Positions 23,716-38,700 of a stretch of 54,467 nucleotides of DNA are shown piece by piece (position 1 is the stretch's first letter; each line of letters starts with the position of its first letter). The translations under genes and the position numbers were made by a program. The stretch is from Perkinsus chesapeaki (Eukaryota > Perkinsozoa > Perkinsida > Perkinsidae). Under the pieces are notes generated by a model. The model made no database searches. It saw nothing but the letters and a program-made list of their open reading frames with translations, and was not told where the DNA came from. The stretch lies in NCBI GenBank assembly GCA_013115145.1, contig JAAPAO010000196.1, forward strand, positions 1-54,467, in the 5' to 3' direction.

Positions 23716-26700
23716 ATGCTAACCCTACTCCCATTCACTTTACTGGCATCAGCTCTGACATCCCGGTCGGCTCATGGAGATTGGACAGATAACACTTGTG
23801 GTAGTGTTATGAGATGTCAATGAATCAGACTCAAGTTTGCGTCGGGCTCGGCGACACCCAGTGCCCTTAGTTTTCACCATAGAAATTCACACTTCCGAGC
23901 CGCACCAATATATTTTTAAATGTAGAATTGTTAAATGGATAACTGTTCTGCGCCAAATTCACATGTTTGATAATATAGTTGTCAAGTGGCGTCAAAGATC
24001 GTTGTCAGGAATTTACCCGCCGAGGCCGGTCGACACTCGCTTCCCACCAGACCCTCCGTTAGCTCCAGTATTAGAATCGTCTTGGCCTAGAGAGATAGAG
24101 TCAACAGCTCGGCCGGTTGTGGTGACACTTCTCGGCATGTACTTCGACGATTGGATAGATTTGCTTGTCTGCAAGATGAGCGATGGGCGCCGCATTCCAG
24201 CTGTTGTTGTGAACGAGTCTGCGACAGAATGCAAGCTTCCGTTTACGGGGAGCTCTCGCGCTCGAGAGATCTGGCTCGGCCTGGAAACCACTTCGACACC
24301 TACGTACCGCACAGGCCAAATTGCCATCCTTGTTCGGCAAGCGGCTGACTATAGGACAGCTACACCTCGACATGCATCAACGCGGGGATCGGGCAAGATC
24401 TTCATAACTGGGGTTAATTTCCCTGTCAAGGCTGCTAATATTGAACCGGTGCCTATATGTGAATTTGGGGACCGCGGATTCACTGAAGTGGAGTTCGTTA
24501 GCGACACTCAAGCTTGGTGCGCTGTGCCACCTACTAGCTCTTCTGGTAAGTCTCCTCTAGGCTCGTTCTCATTTGCGTTTCGGGTCGAGGGGTGTCGTTA
24601 TATGGAATATATGTCGACACGTGTTGTGGTGCAGGTTCGGTGACTCTATGGATAGGATCGAAGCTTGTGCCAGGCAACGCTCGAGAGTTCGGCTTTACGT
24701 AAGTTCGGTGGCTCGTCTTTGCAGCGTGGGAGCACGTTTTACGCTGTATAAGCTCATGGCTGTGTGGTCTAGTGGTATGATTCTCGCTTAGGGTGCGAGA
24801 GGTCCCGAGTTCAATTCTCGGCACAGCCCTTTCCAAGGGGGCCCTGTATTGCTTCTCTTCCTGATTCAGGTACTGGAGTGAAGGATACATAGATGCACTC
24901 TATCCAAACCACTATCCATGGTCGATCGGACGAGGCTCAGCGTGGATCCTTGTGGTGAGGATCCATTTCAACCCGCTCGCTAACTAACCTTGTCTAGGTC
25001 GGTCAAGATTTCCCACACACGTATCCTCCCCTCGATTGCTCCTTCTATACCGGCGTGCAGCGTGCTATGAAAACAGTCATCATGAACTCGACACATGCTA
25101 AGATGCAGCTGCGGTCTCCAGGGTATCCGAGGGTCAAGGTCAGCTCTCCTGGGATAGCATCGTCTTGGCAGATTCTCGGTCGTCATTAGCAGTATTGAAC
25201 TTCGCTGCTGGGAGTCCAACGAGCTTGTCCTGTCGGAGAGTGTTAGTCAGCCGACCTTTGCGTGGACTACAGGACCGGCTATCGAGAGAGTCCTACCAAG
25301 TGAGTTGAGCCTTAGTCTGTGAAGATTAGTTCGCGTTGTTTCTTTTTAGGTACTGTCGTATTTGAGAGCCGTATAACCGTAACCGTTATTGGGAAGAATA
25401 TTTCCGCATCACAGGCGTTGTCCTGCATGTTCGACGGAAGGTCGTTTGCCCAACTTTTTAGCATTTAACAAGTCTGTCAGATACATCGTGGAAGCCATTT
25501 ACTTGAACTCATCAGCCTGTGGGTGTCAGTTGCCAGACGGGGTTGGATCTAGGCCTGGCTATGGCCGAGGGACTATCACAATTTCACTTGATAAGGTACA
25601 TTGTACGCTCCCTCCAGATAAGCTCATGCTGTGTCGTTAAATAATATTATCGGCTGTCCTTCACTCATCCCGTTCTCCGGTATAATAGAGTATCACAGAC
25701 CCTTAGTCCAGTCGAAGTTAGCTTATGGCACTTATTTCGTCCACGACGGTCACATTGAACAATACTCACCACGATCCGCCCGATAACCTATTCCTGCTGG
25801 CGGCTAAGTCTTTCTACTCACGAGATTCAGTAGACCCGACCAAATTCCCAAGCTGCTGTCGAAGCCTGACCTACACGATCCCCTAATGTAGGTGCATTGG
25901 GCGCCACCGGTGGACATCAAGATAGAGTATGAATCTGTGTTCCCGGCAGAGCCTGATGAACCAGAACCTGTTTGGCCTCCGGTAGTCGCAGACAATGCTG
26001 CTATCTTGCGCATGTCGGTGTGCTAAACTCAGACCCCGAAGATCGTACGACCTCCTTATAACCAAACGAGCTCCAACATAACAGGATTGCGAATGTACAA
26101 GGCGAACGCAGTGGCTGTAAATCTGCCGGCAACTCGCACCAACTCGACTGCAATTCTGCCGATGCTGTACAGCAGCTTCTTCATCGGCATCAGTGACTAT
26201 CCAGTAACACGGTGCGAACCTTCTATGGGACTGATAGACGGCAATTTGACGGTACATCTACACACGTCCAGCCGAAGCGGCTTTCCCGGCAGGGTTAGCT
26301 CGTTAATAGTTTGTCGGTTCGGAAGTGTCGTTGTTCCTGGGCGGTGGAACATGACTCATAGAACGATTGATTGTGAGACTCCGCAGGTTCAAACTGCTGG
26401 GGCATACCGTCTACAGGTGAGCGAGGTAGTGCCGCTGCGAAATTGGACGGTTTCGATTGCTCAGGTCAGTATGGATGCCGGCTTAACCTTTTCACCGGTT
26501 ACCGACACTACGGCTACATTTTATTATCACCGCTTCCCTGAATTCAGTCTAATTTACCCTCCGCTCGGGTCTGTGGTTGGCGGAGGCCAGGTGACGGTGT
26601 CGGGGAGGTACTTCCCCACCGCTTCCTCGACAGTGATATGCCGCTGGAACGAGACGGTCGTTGTCCTGGGTCATCTGGTCAGCGATACCACACTGCGATG

Positions 26701-29700
26701 TGGCGTGCCATCGAAGTTCAGACTGCTTCCGTTTTCTAATATAGAAGATGAAGAAGCCGCAACATCCCTCGAGTTGGAAGTGTCGTTTTCGAGAGCCCCA
26801 GCAGCCTTCTATGGGGTGCACACTTCAACGGAATTCCGTCAGCACGGATTGATATCGGCGAGAGAAGCGAATTATCTGTTATCGCCAAGACAAACATTGG
26901 CTTCGTTAGGAGGGGCTAACGTTACCGTCAGAGGAACGAACTTTGTTGTTGGACTACCAAGCGACTTCACTCTCTGCCGGTAGGGCCTGGTGGATTTTGT
27001 GGTATTTTAGAGTCGCTATCGTCTAGTGGTTAGGACGTCACGTTGTGGCCGTGACAACCCCGGTTCAAATCCGGGTAGCGACTATTTATTCCGATGTATT
27101 AAATTCTCAGATTCGGTGCTGTAGAGGTAGCAGCCCACGTAATTAACTCTACGACGTTGAGGTGCATCGCACCTTCCCTGGCAGAGGTACCTCAACCATG
27201 AAACGCCGCTGCCAGTCGCTCCACATCAGGTCGATGCTGCCGCTGTAGCTCCCGCGGATGTATTGATACAATTGTCCTTCGATCTCGGCAATAGCTACTC
27301 TCCTATCCGAGTAAACCAAACCTACATAAAGTTCGTACATAAAGTCGATCCTCAGGCGGCTTTCACTTACGTTGAAGATTTCATAGTGGACACTTTGTCG
27401 CCCGACATGGCCGTTTCAGAGGGCGGAACGCTCATCCTCATACTTGGCAGCAGATTTACGGACTCGCCATCCCTTGGATGTCGCTTCGGAAACGAGACAG
27501 TACCAGCAACATTTGTATCATCCCAGGTCGGCTCTAGGTTACCGGCCACCCCGTTCTACCGAATTGTTCAGGTTATGCAATGCACCACGCCTCCACTGCC
27601 TGTTGGAGTGCATCCCTTCGAGATGACGCTGGATGGTGTACAGTATTTCTCAACTGGCAAGAGCATCACGACCCTTCCGCCCTCGACGCTGTTGAGTGTT
27701 TATCCTCGTCGAGGGTACTTTAGCGGAGGCACAGAGGTTCTTGTTAATGGTAGGCTCGTTGATCTCGTTCTGGAGTTAATGTCCTTGTGGCTCAGGCACT
27801 AACCTTGTGGACTCTGTGCTGCTCCAGTGCCAATTTGGACAGTCCTCATTGGCAGCAAAAGACTGGCATGATGAGGAGCATGTGACATGCACCGTCCCGC
27901 CGTGCGATTCTGCAATGGGGGGTCAAGCGCGTGGTGAGCAATGCGAGGGAACCGTGCAGGTAGGGCGCAACTCGGTGCCACCCAGAACAGTGGGCAGTGG
28001 CGGCGCGTGAACTTTTCAGGTGATGCTATCATTCAATGGTCTCGATTTCTTTGGCAATCTTACCTACGAATATGTAAGACGCCAAAGGATCGTCGATATT
28101 CTACCGTTCCCTGCGGGGAGATGGGATCAACCCATGAATGTGACGCTGATGGGCGTGGGCTTCAGTCCGCCGGTTTACTGCCGGTGGCTTCACCTGCCAG
28201 TCGTGCTGGCCTTGGAAGTGACCACGAGGTGCATCTAGAAGCGTGATATTCTTCAGTCAGGTTGGCGTCTCGATGGACCCGTCATCATCAGCCGACTCCT
28301 ATGCTATTTGCACGGCCCCTGTGTTACCTGAAAGCCAAAGGGTGGTCGGTGGTATGGAAACTGAAGGGGTGCTCGGGTAAGTTAATCCCGGTGAGCTGCC
28401 TGACCAGAGTTCTCCGTTTCCCGAGGCTGATCTTCTTGATCGCTCTTCAAGGTACGTTGAGGTCTCTGCCAATAGCATCGACTTCACCAGCGACCGAACC
28501 CAGTGGTACTTTTACTCCCCACCGACCGTTGAAGAAGTCACACCGTCTCGGGTAAGTGCCCCTCCCTCGGCTCTGACGTATGCTTCTCATAGGTTTGGCA
28601 CAGCCTGTCCCTTCAAGGCAGTCTGATGGTGCATGGCAGCCATTTCAGAGCCATCGTCCCGGGCGAGGTCACCTGCAAATGGTGGTACGTCACTTCATCA
28701 GCCTCGATGCCGAGTCTTAGATCCCTGCCAGTTGACACAATCCTCAGGTACGACTCCGATCGCCAAGCCCCAGAAGTTGTTTCCGCCTACTACCTGTCTC
28801 GAAATGTTCTGCGCTGCAAGCCTGCGAGCCCGCCGGTGATGCCGTCTGATCAGAGAATTACATTTGACGTTCGGGTTGAGGTTGGACTTACCCCCGAGGT
28901 CTACTCTACCTCTAATAAGACCATTCTGGTGGGCGTGCTTCTATCAAGGGTCGACCAAGACCGAGGGTGTTGCAGGCAACCAGCCGTCCTCATGTGGACG
29001 AAGTCGTCCAGGAATCAGGGCCTTTCCTCGGTGGCAATGTCCTCACTCTCCACGGCACTGGACTTTGGTATTCCCAACCGACGGACAAGGTACGTCTTAG
29101 GTTGACTCCTGTCTTAACATTCATGTGCCTCCAGGACCGACCTCCGGCGGACGTGCTCTACGTCATTATCGGTGACACCCCTGTGATGGCTCGGCCTACG
29201 TCCGTTAATGGCACCACTGCGACCATACGCCTCCCTGCAGTGCCACACTTTACAGGCTCGCCTGCTAAGTTCGACATCAGCCTCACACATAACCTACAGG
29301 CAAGCGAGAGATAAATCAATACGAAGTCACTTCCTGCATTCCGCACTGCGTAACCTGTGCAACCTTCATACTCGCTCAGACTCGCGATATTAGTCAATGC
29401 ACTCTCGCACTCCGGTGGAGGACTGAATGGAGAGTCGCGGGAATCTTAATAAGACCTTTAAATGGGATAATCGACTTTAGATTCTTTCAATGCTTCTCTT
29501 GTCTATTTTTTTGCTAAGTGTCGGAGGTTCACTCTGTTTTGACTGAAGACCTCTTTTTCAATGCCAGTGCCTTTATGAGACACCCTATAGACTATTACTC
29601 ACACTTGTTGCCTGTCAGGACCGCCTCTTCACCGGTCTGCTAGCGTTCGGTGAGACGCAGAGAGAAGTCCTGAAGGAGTAAGGCACCAATTCTGTTGATT

Positions 29701-32700
29701 CGTTACCACGGCCTCTTTGCTAGGTACGAGTACCTGGACGTGCCCATTGGACAGTTCTATCGCCCGGAGATCCACTCAGATGGTGTTGCTAGGAAGTGTC
29801 CGCGCGGTCACTACTGCCGTGGGGGTTACGCCAGAAATCTCACCAAGTCCCTGACTGCACCACAGTAAGGTGTTGACATCAGTCATTTGTTGAACTACTC
29901 GAAGAGACACTCGCAGCCGAGCGTTTCCTTGATTCCACTTTGGCGAGGAAATATGTCTGTGATGAGGATATTGGCGCACTTGGCCTTCGTAGTGAAGTTG
30001 CGGAGCAGCTCCATTGGAGTTCACTTACGCTCCGAATGTTGCGTGGAATCCGGTCGTTTAATTTCACTGTTTAATGAGCAGAAGCGATACAGCCAATCCG
30101 CACTGGCAAGATATCAATACTACTCTTCAATGTCATATCTTCCAAGTGTTTTACTCTGCCTGTTTGTCACGCAGCGCGGCTAATAAAGCGCATAACAGAA
30201 ACCTTGGTACCTTTTTCATCGTCTCGTTGATATCCCCATGTGATAAGGGTATCCAAAGTGTGCAAATCTGTTCGAGTTCCGCTTATTTGTAAATGTCCTG
30301 AGTGATGATATTCCTCCTTCCAGATTCGCTGCTCCGTGTTCATCGGGCTACTACCAAAACAACACTGGTAACTGGACATGTGATATCTGCCCAGCAGGCT
30401 CGTGGTGCGGCACCAACGCTGCCATCGCTCCAAGTAAATGCCCAGATGGGTAGGTGCTGCCGTGGATAGAATTGCGGTTATTGAATTGCTTATTCGGTCA
30501 GTTACGTCTGCTGGGGCAACAAGGGCTACGGTCAGGACGTCCCTCTGTGCCCTCAGGGCCTCATCTGTGTAGAATCTGTGGCGACTGCCCGCCCGACTCG
30601 GGTAAGCGAGGCGAACCGTCCAGCTATCACTCCCGCCTGGTGTAGGTCAAAGCCTCCACGAGGAGGCTTCGATTACGGCGCCCGCCGCCCCGTAAGCTGG
30701 CGGAGCTCCCAACTGCAGTGGAGACCATCGACTGCCCGCCGGGCTACTACTGCCCGCCTGGCAGTCTAGCGACGCGGACGGAAGATGGCACTATTGTGAT
30801 GGCAGACGATGTGATGAGCATCTCTGAATTTCCTGGCGCGTGACGATTGCTTGTAGGTGCCTGCTTGTTCCATCCCTGGGATTGTTTGCTCTGAGGGCTC
30901 GGCTGCGCCTCTGGCTGTCGACACTCCTGTTGAGGAAGGCTTTTACGTTAGTGAAGATGGCAGTCAGTTGCTGCCTTGCGTTCCTGGGTAAGGTGACTCC
31001 GCTTGCCGAGAGATAAAAATAATTACGCCACAGTGTTGCATCTGTTTCATACGAGTGCACTTGATTATGTTCCGAGAGGGGACAGTTTTGTGTGCTGCTG
31101 TTGAACACCACTGATAAAGCCAGAATTCACGATGAGAGCAGCTGCAGATTTACAGTATTATGTTTAGATGATTTATTTTTATCTTGACCCTATGGTTGTT
31201 TGTTAGGAGATCAAAGCCAGTCTTGTATTGTTTGCCATCTATTGGAATACTATTGGTTCGGCTTAACTCTTGGCTATCACCATCAGGTTCTCCTGCTCGA
31301 CTACAAGGTCAGGTGGTGGGTATCCCGAGCCTTGCCCTCCTGGGACATACCAGGTCTCACCGGGAAGCTCTCTTTGCAGTACCTGCACTGCCGGTGAGAA
31401 CATCACGGCCTAGTTGGCAATCGTACTGATTCGAGACATTCCTTTGGTTGTGGAACTTGCCAGGATCTTTGTCTGTCCTTCCTGTCTTTGCTACTTATAC
31501 TAGTACCATACATCTTGCTATCACCAGTATACTAGACTTCACCTCTATGTTCAGCGGCCCTGGAAGATTATTCGCCTTATGTGTCGGCTTGACAGACCTT
31601 TGCAATCTTCGTAGAGCATGAGTCGCCGGATTCATCCTCACAGTGCCCCTTCGCTATCGTGGGGAACTACTGCTCAGTAGTAGTGCAGTAGCACTGCACT
31701 ATTGCCGCCGCTGTCTTGCTATCGTCATTTGAAGTCTGGATTCCTGCATTCTTCATTATGTGCTGCCCCCCCACCTTTTTTCAGGGACGATGTGCTCTTC
31801 TGAGGGATCGGCCCTCCCTAGCTTGTGTCCAGCTGGGCGGGTATGTGCCCATGCCGGTCGAGCTCAGCCAAGCTACATGTGCCCGGCTGGAAGCTACTGC
31901 CTTCCGGGAGTATTCACTTTGAACACCTTAGCAGGCGTCGACCCGTTGTAAGTGAATCGATGGACTGCTTGTACGAATACAGTCTGGTACGTGCTTGGTC
32001 AGATATCTTCCAACTATATGCGGCAATGGTACGTATTGCATGCCCGGCACTACCACAAATGTTGTCGACGACCTGGACCCAACAGCTCCTCGGAAATGCG
32101 TGGAGGGGTGCGCTGCTTTAATCTCGATTCTAAACAGGTTGGCTTTGGTCAGGTACTTCTGTCAGGCTAACGAGACGACTTACAGAGGTCAGGGAGAGTG
32201 CCCTATCGGCCATTATTGTGTCCGAGCTAGTCTAGAGCCAGTGCTGGCTCCTAAAGGGTGAGCCTCGAATGCAGGGACGTGTCCAAAATAAGAGAGACAT
32301 TGTTGATAACCTCTCAATAGCATTAACTGTAATAATATCAATATCTGATTATATTTCGAATAGTATAAATAATAATATTAACCGTATCCAGTACTTATGG
32401 TAACCATGAAGAGCTTGCTTCCGTGAGGAACTGTGCGAGCATAGGCTCATACTTGCCTTGGCGTATTCCTGAAGAATATATAATATATAATAATACAGTT
32501 TTACCCAAAGCATATGCGAAAGCCAGCGGAGACGGAAGCTCATACTTCACATAGCAGGATGTGTGTTTTCTGAGTGAAGGTCCAGTGGTATTCCTGAGCA
32601 TTATCTAAACTGCTTTTGATGCTCCTCTGAGGTATCCTAGCGATGTCATCCTCAGATACTATGTTGACTACACTGGTGCGTATACACCATCAAGGTGCAA

Positions 32701-35700
32701 GCCGGGGACGTACCAAGATGAAATAGGTCAGACCAGATGCAAGCCTTGTCCGGACGGCCACGAATGCACGTTTGATGGTACGAGGCTGCAATACGTTGAC
32801 ATGCATTGGCTTATCGGCTGAGCATTGGGATGGCCTTATCAAAATGCACTGGTTGGTGCTGGAAGATGCGCACAAAAAAGAGCGGGCCGAGTTCCGTCAA
32901 TTTCACTTCCTCCCCCATAACACATTCTATTGTGTATTATATTATTAATAGTTTACTATTACGCTATTAGTTACCCGGTAAAGCAAGGTTTGGCTTCAGG
33001 AACATGGAAACCTGTTCCGTGCCGGCCGGGAACGTACCGGTCCATAGGAGATCCGAGCTTCACCGAAGAATCCAATATCTTCTGTCATCCCTGTCCCCAA
33101 GGAACTTGGAATTTCCGAGGGCAACTTACAAGCGAGCTCATGTGTGAGAATTGTCCTAGTCGGTAAGACTGCTGCAACGGTGGCGAAGCAGTTAAATACT
33201 AATGAATGGATATGGTCAGGGGGTCGTGGAGGAACACCGAAAGAGTTCCAAGAGAGAATCTTTTTCGTGTTACCTTGTGCTCTAGGAATTTTTTGACTAA
33301 AATTTGTATTATGTATTCGCAAGATGCTCATCATTTTTATCATTCTCCATTGAGCCATAGGATGTCTGTATATGTCACATGTCTGTCAACATTCATCTGT
33401 CACATTCACATGTCTGTATATGATACCCATACTATGTTCACAACACAGCTCCCCTTTGATAGCAGATCTGTGATAGGTTTTCAGCAGAGGTTTGGATTCA
33501 TTAGTCGCCTTAACCTTGGCCCCGGCCTCTCTCTCTTGGGGGGTCTCTATTGGGTATAGCGCAGCGGTAGCCCACAGTAGCATTTGAGGGGCCGCACTTG
33601 TTAGCTTCGCTTCAACTGGACTGGCAATATGCTTCAAAACACAACTCCGAACTGTTGATACTGTATTCGACGAATGCTTGCAGGTACGTGTGCGCAAGAG
33701 AGGGTCTTACAGTGTTCGCCACCAAGGAGCAGACCGACTGCACCCCAGATGAAAATGTGCCGCAGCTTGGATTGTGGCAGCCTCATTATGATGGCTTATT
33801 TGTGTTAGGGTGTTGCGCTGTGCTATCAGCTGTCGCAGGCTAATGACTGTCCGGAGGGTTATGCTTGTGGAGACTCTACAACTGCTTATACACGGTAAGC
33901 TAGGGGACATCCTGACTCAGGATGATCCTGATAGATATAGAATAATAATATAGTGTATCATAAATATTCATGGGGGCCCACACAAGACGTTGTGAACCTC
34001 TTTGTGGTCCAGCAGATGGCTGATGAACGCCAGCTGATTGGCTGGATGCTTAATACTTCCACAATATTTAATACCTCACCCCGGCGTAGGGCCTGGGGCT
34101 CCAATTTCGGATACCAACGGGTAACACAACGTTACAGACTCAGGCTGAGTCGCAGAAGAGAGTCGTATATTGCCAAGAGGAATATATTCCGGGCCTCCCC
34201 TCCACTATTACCATATTTTCTGTAAAGTTCTCCATCACACAATATCTTGAAGGTAACTTTCTGATCGCAGAGCAGCATATTTCACATTCCTGAATGAACC
34301 TCTGATACTCGTTCTTCTCTGCTTCAGTGACTGGTAACGTGCTACTGTGTGTAGGTATGACTACCCTTGCGAGCCTGGGTATTACTGCAAGTCATTGACG
34401 GCACTGAACGAGATGAGATACCTCCTCTGCCCGGCCGGCCACTACTGCAAGCACGCCACAGGAGCGAGTAAGAAAACTGCCAACACTTGTCCGACAAACT
34501 GGTAAGCGATCCTTCTGCTGTGGTGCGAAATGTGGACAGGTACTGTCCCGAAGGGACCAGCGGTCTGGATGTGACGAACGGCACCGGGGTTGTCCTCGAC
34601 TTGAAGAATGTGCAATCGTGGGTTGTCCTCGACGAAGAAGGGAATAGCGTGGCCAAGTAGGACGAGTTTTCCAAGGATGTCGAAGGCGACCTGAACAGAT
34701 ACGTGCAGCAGATTGATGCCAAGACGGGGGCAGTTTGTAAGCGTTGTAGCGATGAGACATTTGTAAGTTGAAAGTCGTCCCAAATAATCTGTAATTTCTT
34801 GTATGTAGATTCCTCCCTCTGCTGTGGACGCCACTGAATGTCTGCCGTGCGGTGTACCGGAGGTTGTGGGCGAGGATGAGCTTTGGGTGCCTAATGAGGA
34901 ATGGGCTAGCCTTAAGTGCCCTGAAGGTGAGCTACTACAGGGTGATGCGAAAAAAAGGGCCCATGCCTCATATTTTTTTGGCGCGTGGGAGTTGCGAGTG
35001 AAGTAAGGTACCAACTTGAAGCTTTTGTAATGCCTCATCAACCGAGGTGATATTCGAACTAGACTCTGAGTAATGGTTGAACAAAAAATCGCTAGATAGA
35101 GAAATGTGCTGGTAAAACTGAATAGGAAGTGTTTGGTAAGGTACTTCGTCGATATGGAAATCAAGCAAACCCGACGACTGCAAGCAAATCGGCGTGGTGA
35201 TCGCCGTTGTGAACCTGTAAGCTTACAGCATCTGGCGTTCCCCAGTCTTCTGCCAGGTATGCTAACCAGACCGTTACGTATCCCTCTACAGGGGAGGAAG
35301 TGCGACTGTGGGATCCTGAAAGGGAGCTTAAATGGATAGATGACGCCTCGAACGAGTATCAAGCTAAAACGACATACCGGTGAGAACGTTTTCCGCCTGT
35401 GGTGCACGAGGGACATCTCCGACTTCAACTTTTTCCCTTCCGAAAATTAGGATTCAGTACTTACGTTGCCCTGCAAGTTTGGTCACTTTGCGTCGTTATA
35501 GTTCGTCGAAAAAGGTACTAGCGAGTCGTTCATTACAAATAGTGTAGTCGTGAAAGTCGATCTTCTTGAGGCTTCTAGTTTCAATACTCGACAATGCAAC
35601 GTGAGTTTCGGCTGCAGCAGAAGCCTCAGATACGGTCAACCGATCAGCGATGATGATGATACCCTGGTCGAGTTCATCGGCTTCGATGAGCGCAAAGATA

Positions 35701-38700
35701 CTGACAGGAATATCTTTCATTTCACCAACCTCCGACTACGTGCCTTCGAAATTGTAACAAGGCGTCTTGTGGGGATGATGCCAATTATTCAGGCGCACGT
35801 CTACTTGGAGTTTTCCAAGATAGTATCTGGCACGAGACTCAGCACACGACGGAGCAGCGGTCATTATGATATCGTTATTACCTCTAATAAACTAGGACCT
35901 TTACAGCAGAAGACAGGCTATGACCTCCCCTATCATTTGGAGGAAAGTGACGGAGTAGACCGCCTGGGTCTACTGCTCTCGCTCGCTCTCTCGCGCCGTC
36001 GTTGTTGTTATCACACTTGCGCGTCTAGTATTATTTACGGAGTGACTCTGATGTGGAGGTCGCATATTGGTAGACAACTAAGGGACAAGGCAATGCGGGA
36101 ATTTCAATAATAAAATATGATAGTCTGAATTGATAAAATGATCAGATCTGAACTTCCTGATCATTTCTTTTATATTCAACTGTACTTGCTTGAAGAGTGG
36201 CTATATCCTTGATTATTCTGGTATCTACACTCGCTTGTTCCGTCAAGCTTGTGTCAGCTGTCTCGTTTGTATCGGCATATATGCTGTCGAAGGCCAGGAG
36301 AATCATTGCCTTGCCGTTCTGATCTGCTGAACTTTCCCTGCCGAGAGGATAGTGAGGGACTCTGTTATTTCAGGAGCTGTTCTACGACTTCGAGCTCAAG
36401 CTACTGGCCCTGGAGGAGGACGTCGTGTTCAATATATCTCTCAACTTGTTGCATGGAAGCCACTTGAAAAACCTACACTTCTTCAATGAGACAGTTACCA
36501 TGAAGATAATGCGGCCCAACAGAGCAGATTGGGGTAGGACAGTTACCTGCCTGCAAGGTCTGAAAACTCGACCGGCTTCACGATACGCATAAGCGTGATA
36601 CTTCCGCCTCTGATCAGACTTCTGAGATACCGCATCCAAGTGATATTCAATCCCGACCGCAAATGTCGTTTATTCTTACGTGGAACAGCACGTGGTTCCG
36701 CTGAGATGGTCCCCGCTTTCGGCACTGTGTACTCCATATGGCGATTCGGAGAGGGCATTATTGAGCCCAACTGAGGATGACTGTCGCACATTTACACACC
36801 GAGCTTTCAGAAACAGAAAACATTTCAACACGCCTGGTCACAACTCTCGTTTCCTCAGGCCAGCCGAAAACATTCCTGGCGATCTTGAACAGGGAATTGC
36901 TTAGTGGTAAAGGATTTGAGCTGCCGTAAGTGCAAACGAACTCTCAATTAGTCCTTGTTGAATGCCTGCTGGTTTGGTCTTTAATTGCAATTATATGTCA
37001 CCTTACGTTGTGCGTAATAATGTAACAAAACTGGATTATACCGAGGACTTGTCTGTCGTAATGACAGTGCAAGATTGCACCATGATCTGGTCTCTGGTGT
37101 AGGTATAACATGCCTCCAGGATTGGCCGACACTCCCGGGGATCCAAGCATGGTTGTGGATATGGCCAACGAGAAAGATATCACCGAGGATCGAACCAAAG
37201 CCAGCACACAGATGCCTGGAGGTCAGCAGCTTTAGCCATTCCCGCCATCGGAGATGGAGGAACACTCAATAACACAGGAACCAATTTGATGCTCCATTAT
37301 TTCACTAATAACTCACTTTCTATAGCATATCCGTACTACCAACGCACTTTGAGCAGCCTTGGGAAAGGCCCTTGCATGCCTTCACGCCTTCAGCTCATCG
37401 GCTTCGGTGTCGGTCCCGGAGCTGGCCATGATGCTACAAGGCTAAGTTTGATCACTTCAACGTTTTTAACTACTGGCGTATAGTTCCGCGATTGTCCCTT
37501 CTATCCTGTACAAGGCTAGCGCGTAGAGAACTAGTTTTCCTCTTTCGTCTCTCAGTCGAGTAGCCACTTCTGGTGTTAAGGTTGACTAATAGTAACCATC
37601 GCCTTCAAAGCTCGAACCTGGCAGGTACATTCTGGAACGTTATGCAAGTCGAGACCGTGGCACTTCCGTGGTTGCCGTTTTTCTCCAGCTGCGACTACTT
37701 CGACAGTCATATTGTTATTTGGGACCTGCTTGAAAATCCCGACAAACCCGCTGAAGCTGGAAGCTGCAAGATACCTAACAAGGAGGATGTTAAACCGGTG
37801 AGTCACAGCTAACGAATCCGCGAGTCGGACCTTCCCGCGTAAGCAGCTTCGCTGACCGAATAACGTTTTCCATTGGCCTGGTCTTTCCTATTTCCATGAA
37901 GGTTTATGAAACTTTTTCGGACATACAATAAACTTGCCCAAAGTGTAATTAGCTATTTTATAACCTTGAGTGATTGGGAGTTGCTCTGAACTCTTCATCA
38001 TTCTTACATCCAGCTTCAACCTCACTGACTCACTCCTGTTTTCCAGGTCCCTCCGTTGTTTATAGACCTATCTACCTTGGAGGTCACAATGGAGGCCAAC
38101 TCGGACGAATGCAGCCTAACCATCACATGCCGCTATGAGGACCCCATGACCAATCATCTCAATACACCGTGGATGTCTGTACGTTATCGCGATGCACGGT
38201 CAAACTGCTCAAGAGTATTTCGAACAGATCGACGAGGAGACCAAACTCTTCTACTTGACGCGGGACCCGAGGACGTACGAAGATTACGCTCGAGGAGCGG
38301 ATTTATTCGACTCGCTCGTTGGCACTGACAACTTGGTCGGAGTCGGCTTCGAATCCGGCGAACGCGAAGGTGACTGAAGCTGAGTTACGGGCTGTGATTG
38401 ATTTGACTTAGGCGATTACCCCCGCAGTGTCAGCTTCAGTATCGCCTATATGCAAGAGGGTACCGACTATAAGAAGATCGTTGAGGCCGGTAAGTGGCAT
38501 CCGAGGACCCCCATGTCCACACAGGGTTTTAGGAATGGCGGTTGATGATTTTGATGACGATTTCCGCCGGCTCGACTACAACCTGACAATCGAATACAAA
38601 CCAATGGTCTGGTCTGAGCTCATGAACGCCTTCCAGCTCCCTCTGTCGGTGTAGGTCTGTCTTGTGTCACTTCTGTCCCCTATTTTGCATACAGTTACTG

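Noticed and set aside
28370-28390. In-frame TAA in an IPT module of the giant gene
   Set aside because: It is part of a GTAAGT donor; the intron ends at TCTTCAAG about 76 nt later and the frame continues.
34658-34660. In-frame TAG in a Cys-module exon of the giant gene
   Set aside because: A 42-nt GT-AG intron (GTAGGACGAG... to ...CTGAACAG, about 34656-34697) removes it in phase, matching the usual intron size here, so no stop or readthrough is needed.
34442-35428. 328-residue open frame on the minus strand
   Set aside because: It is antisense to well-supported Cys-module exons, has no domain, and crosses their introns; a chance shadow.
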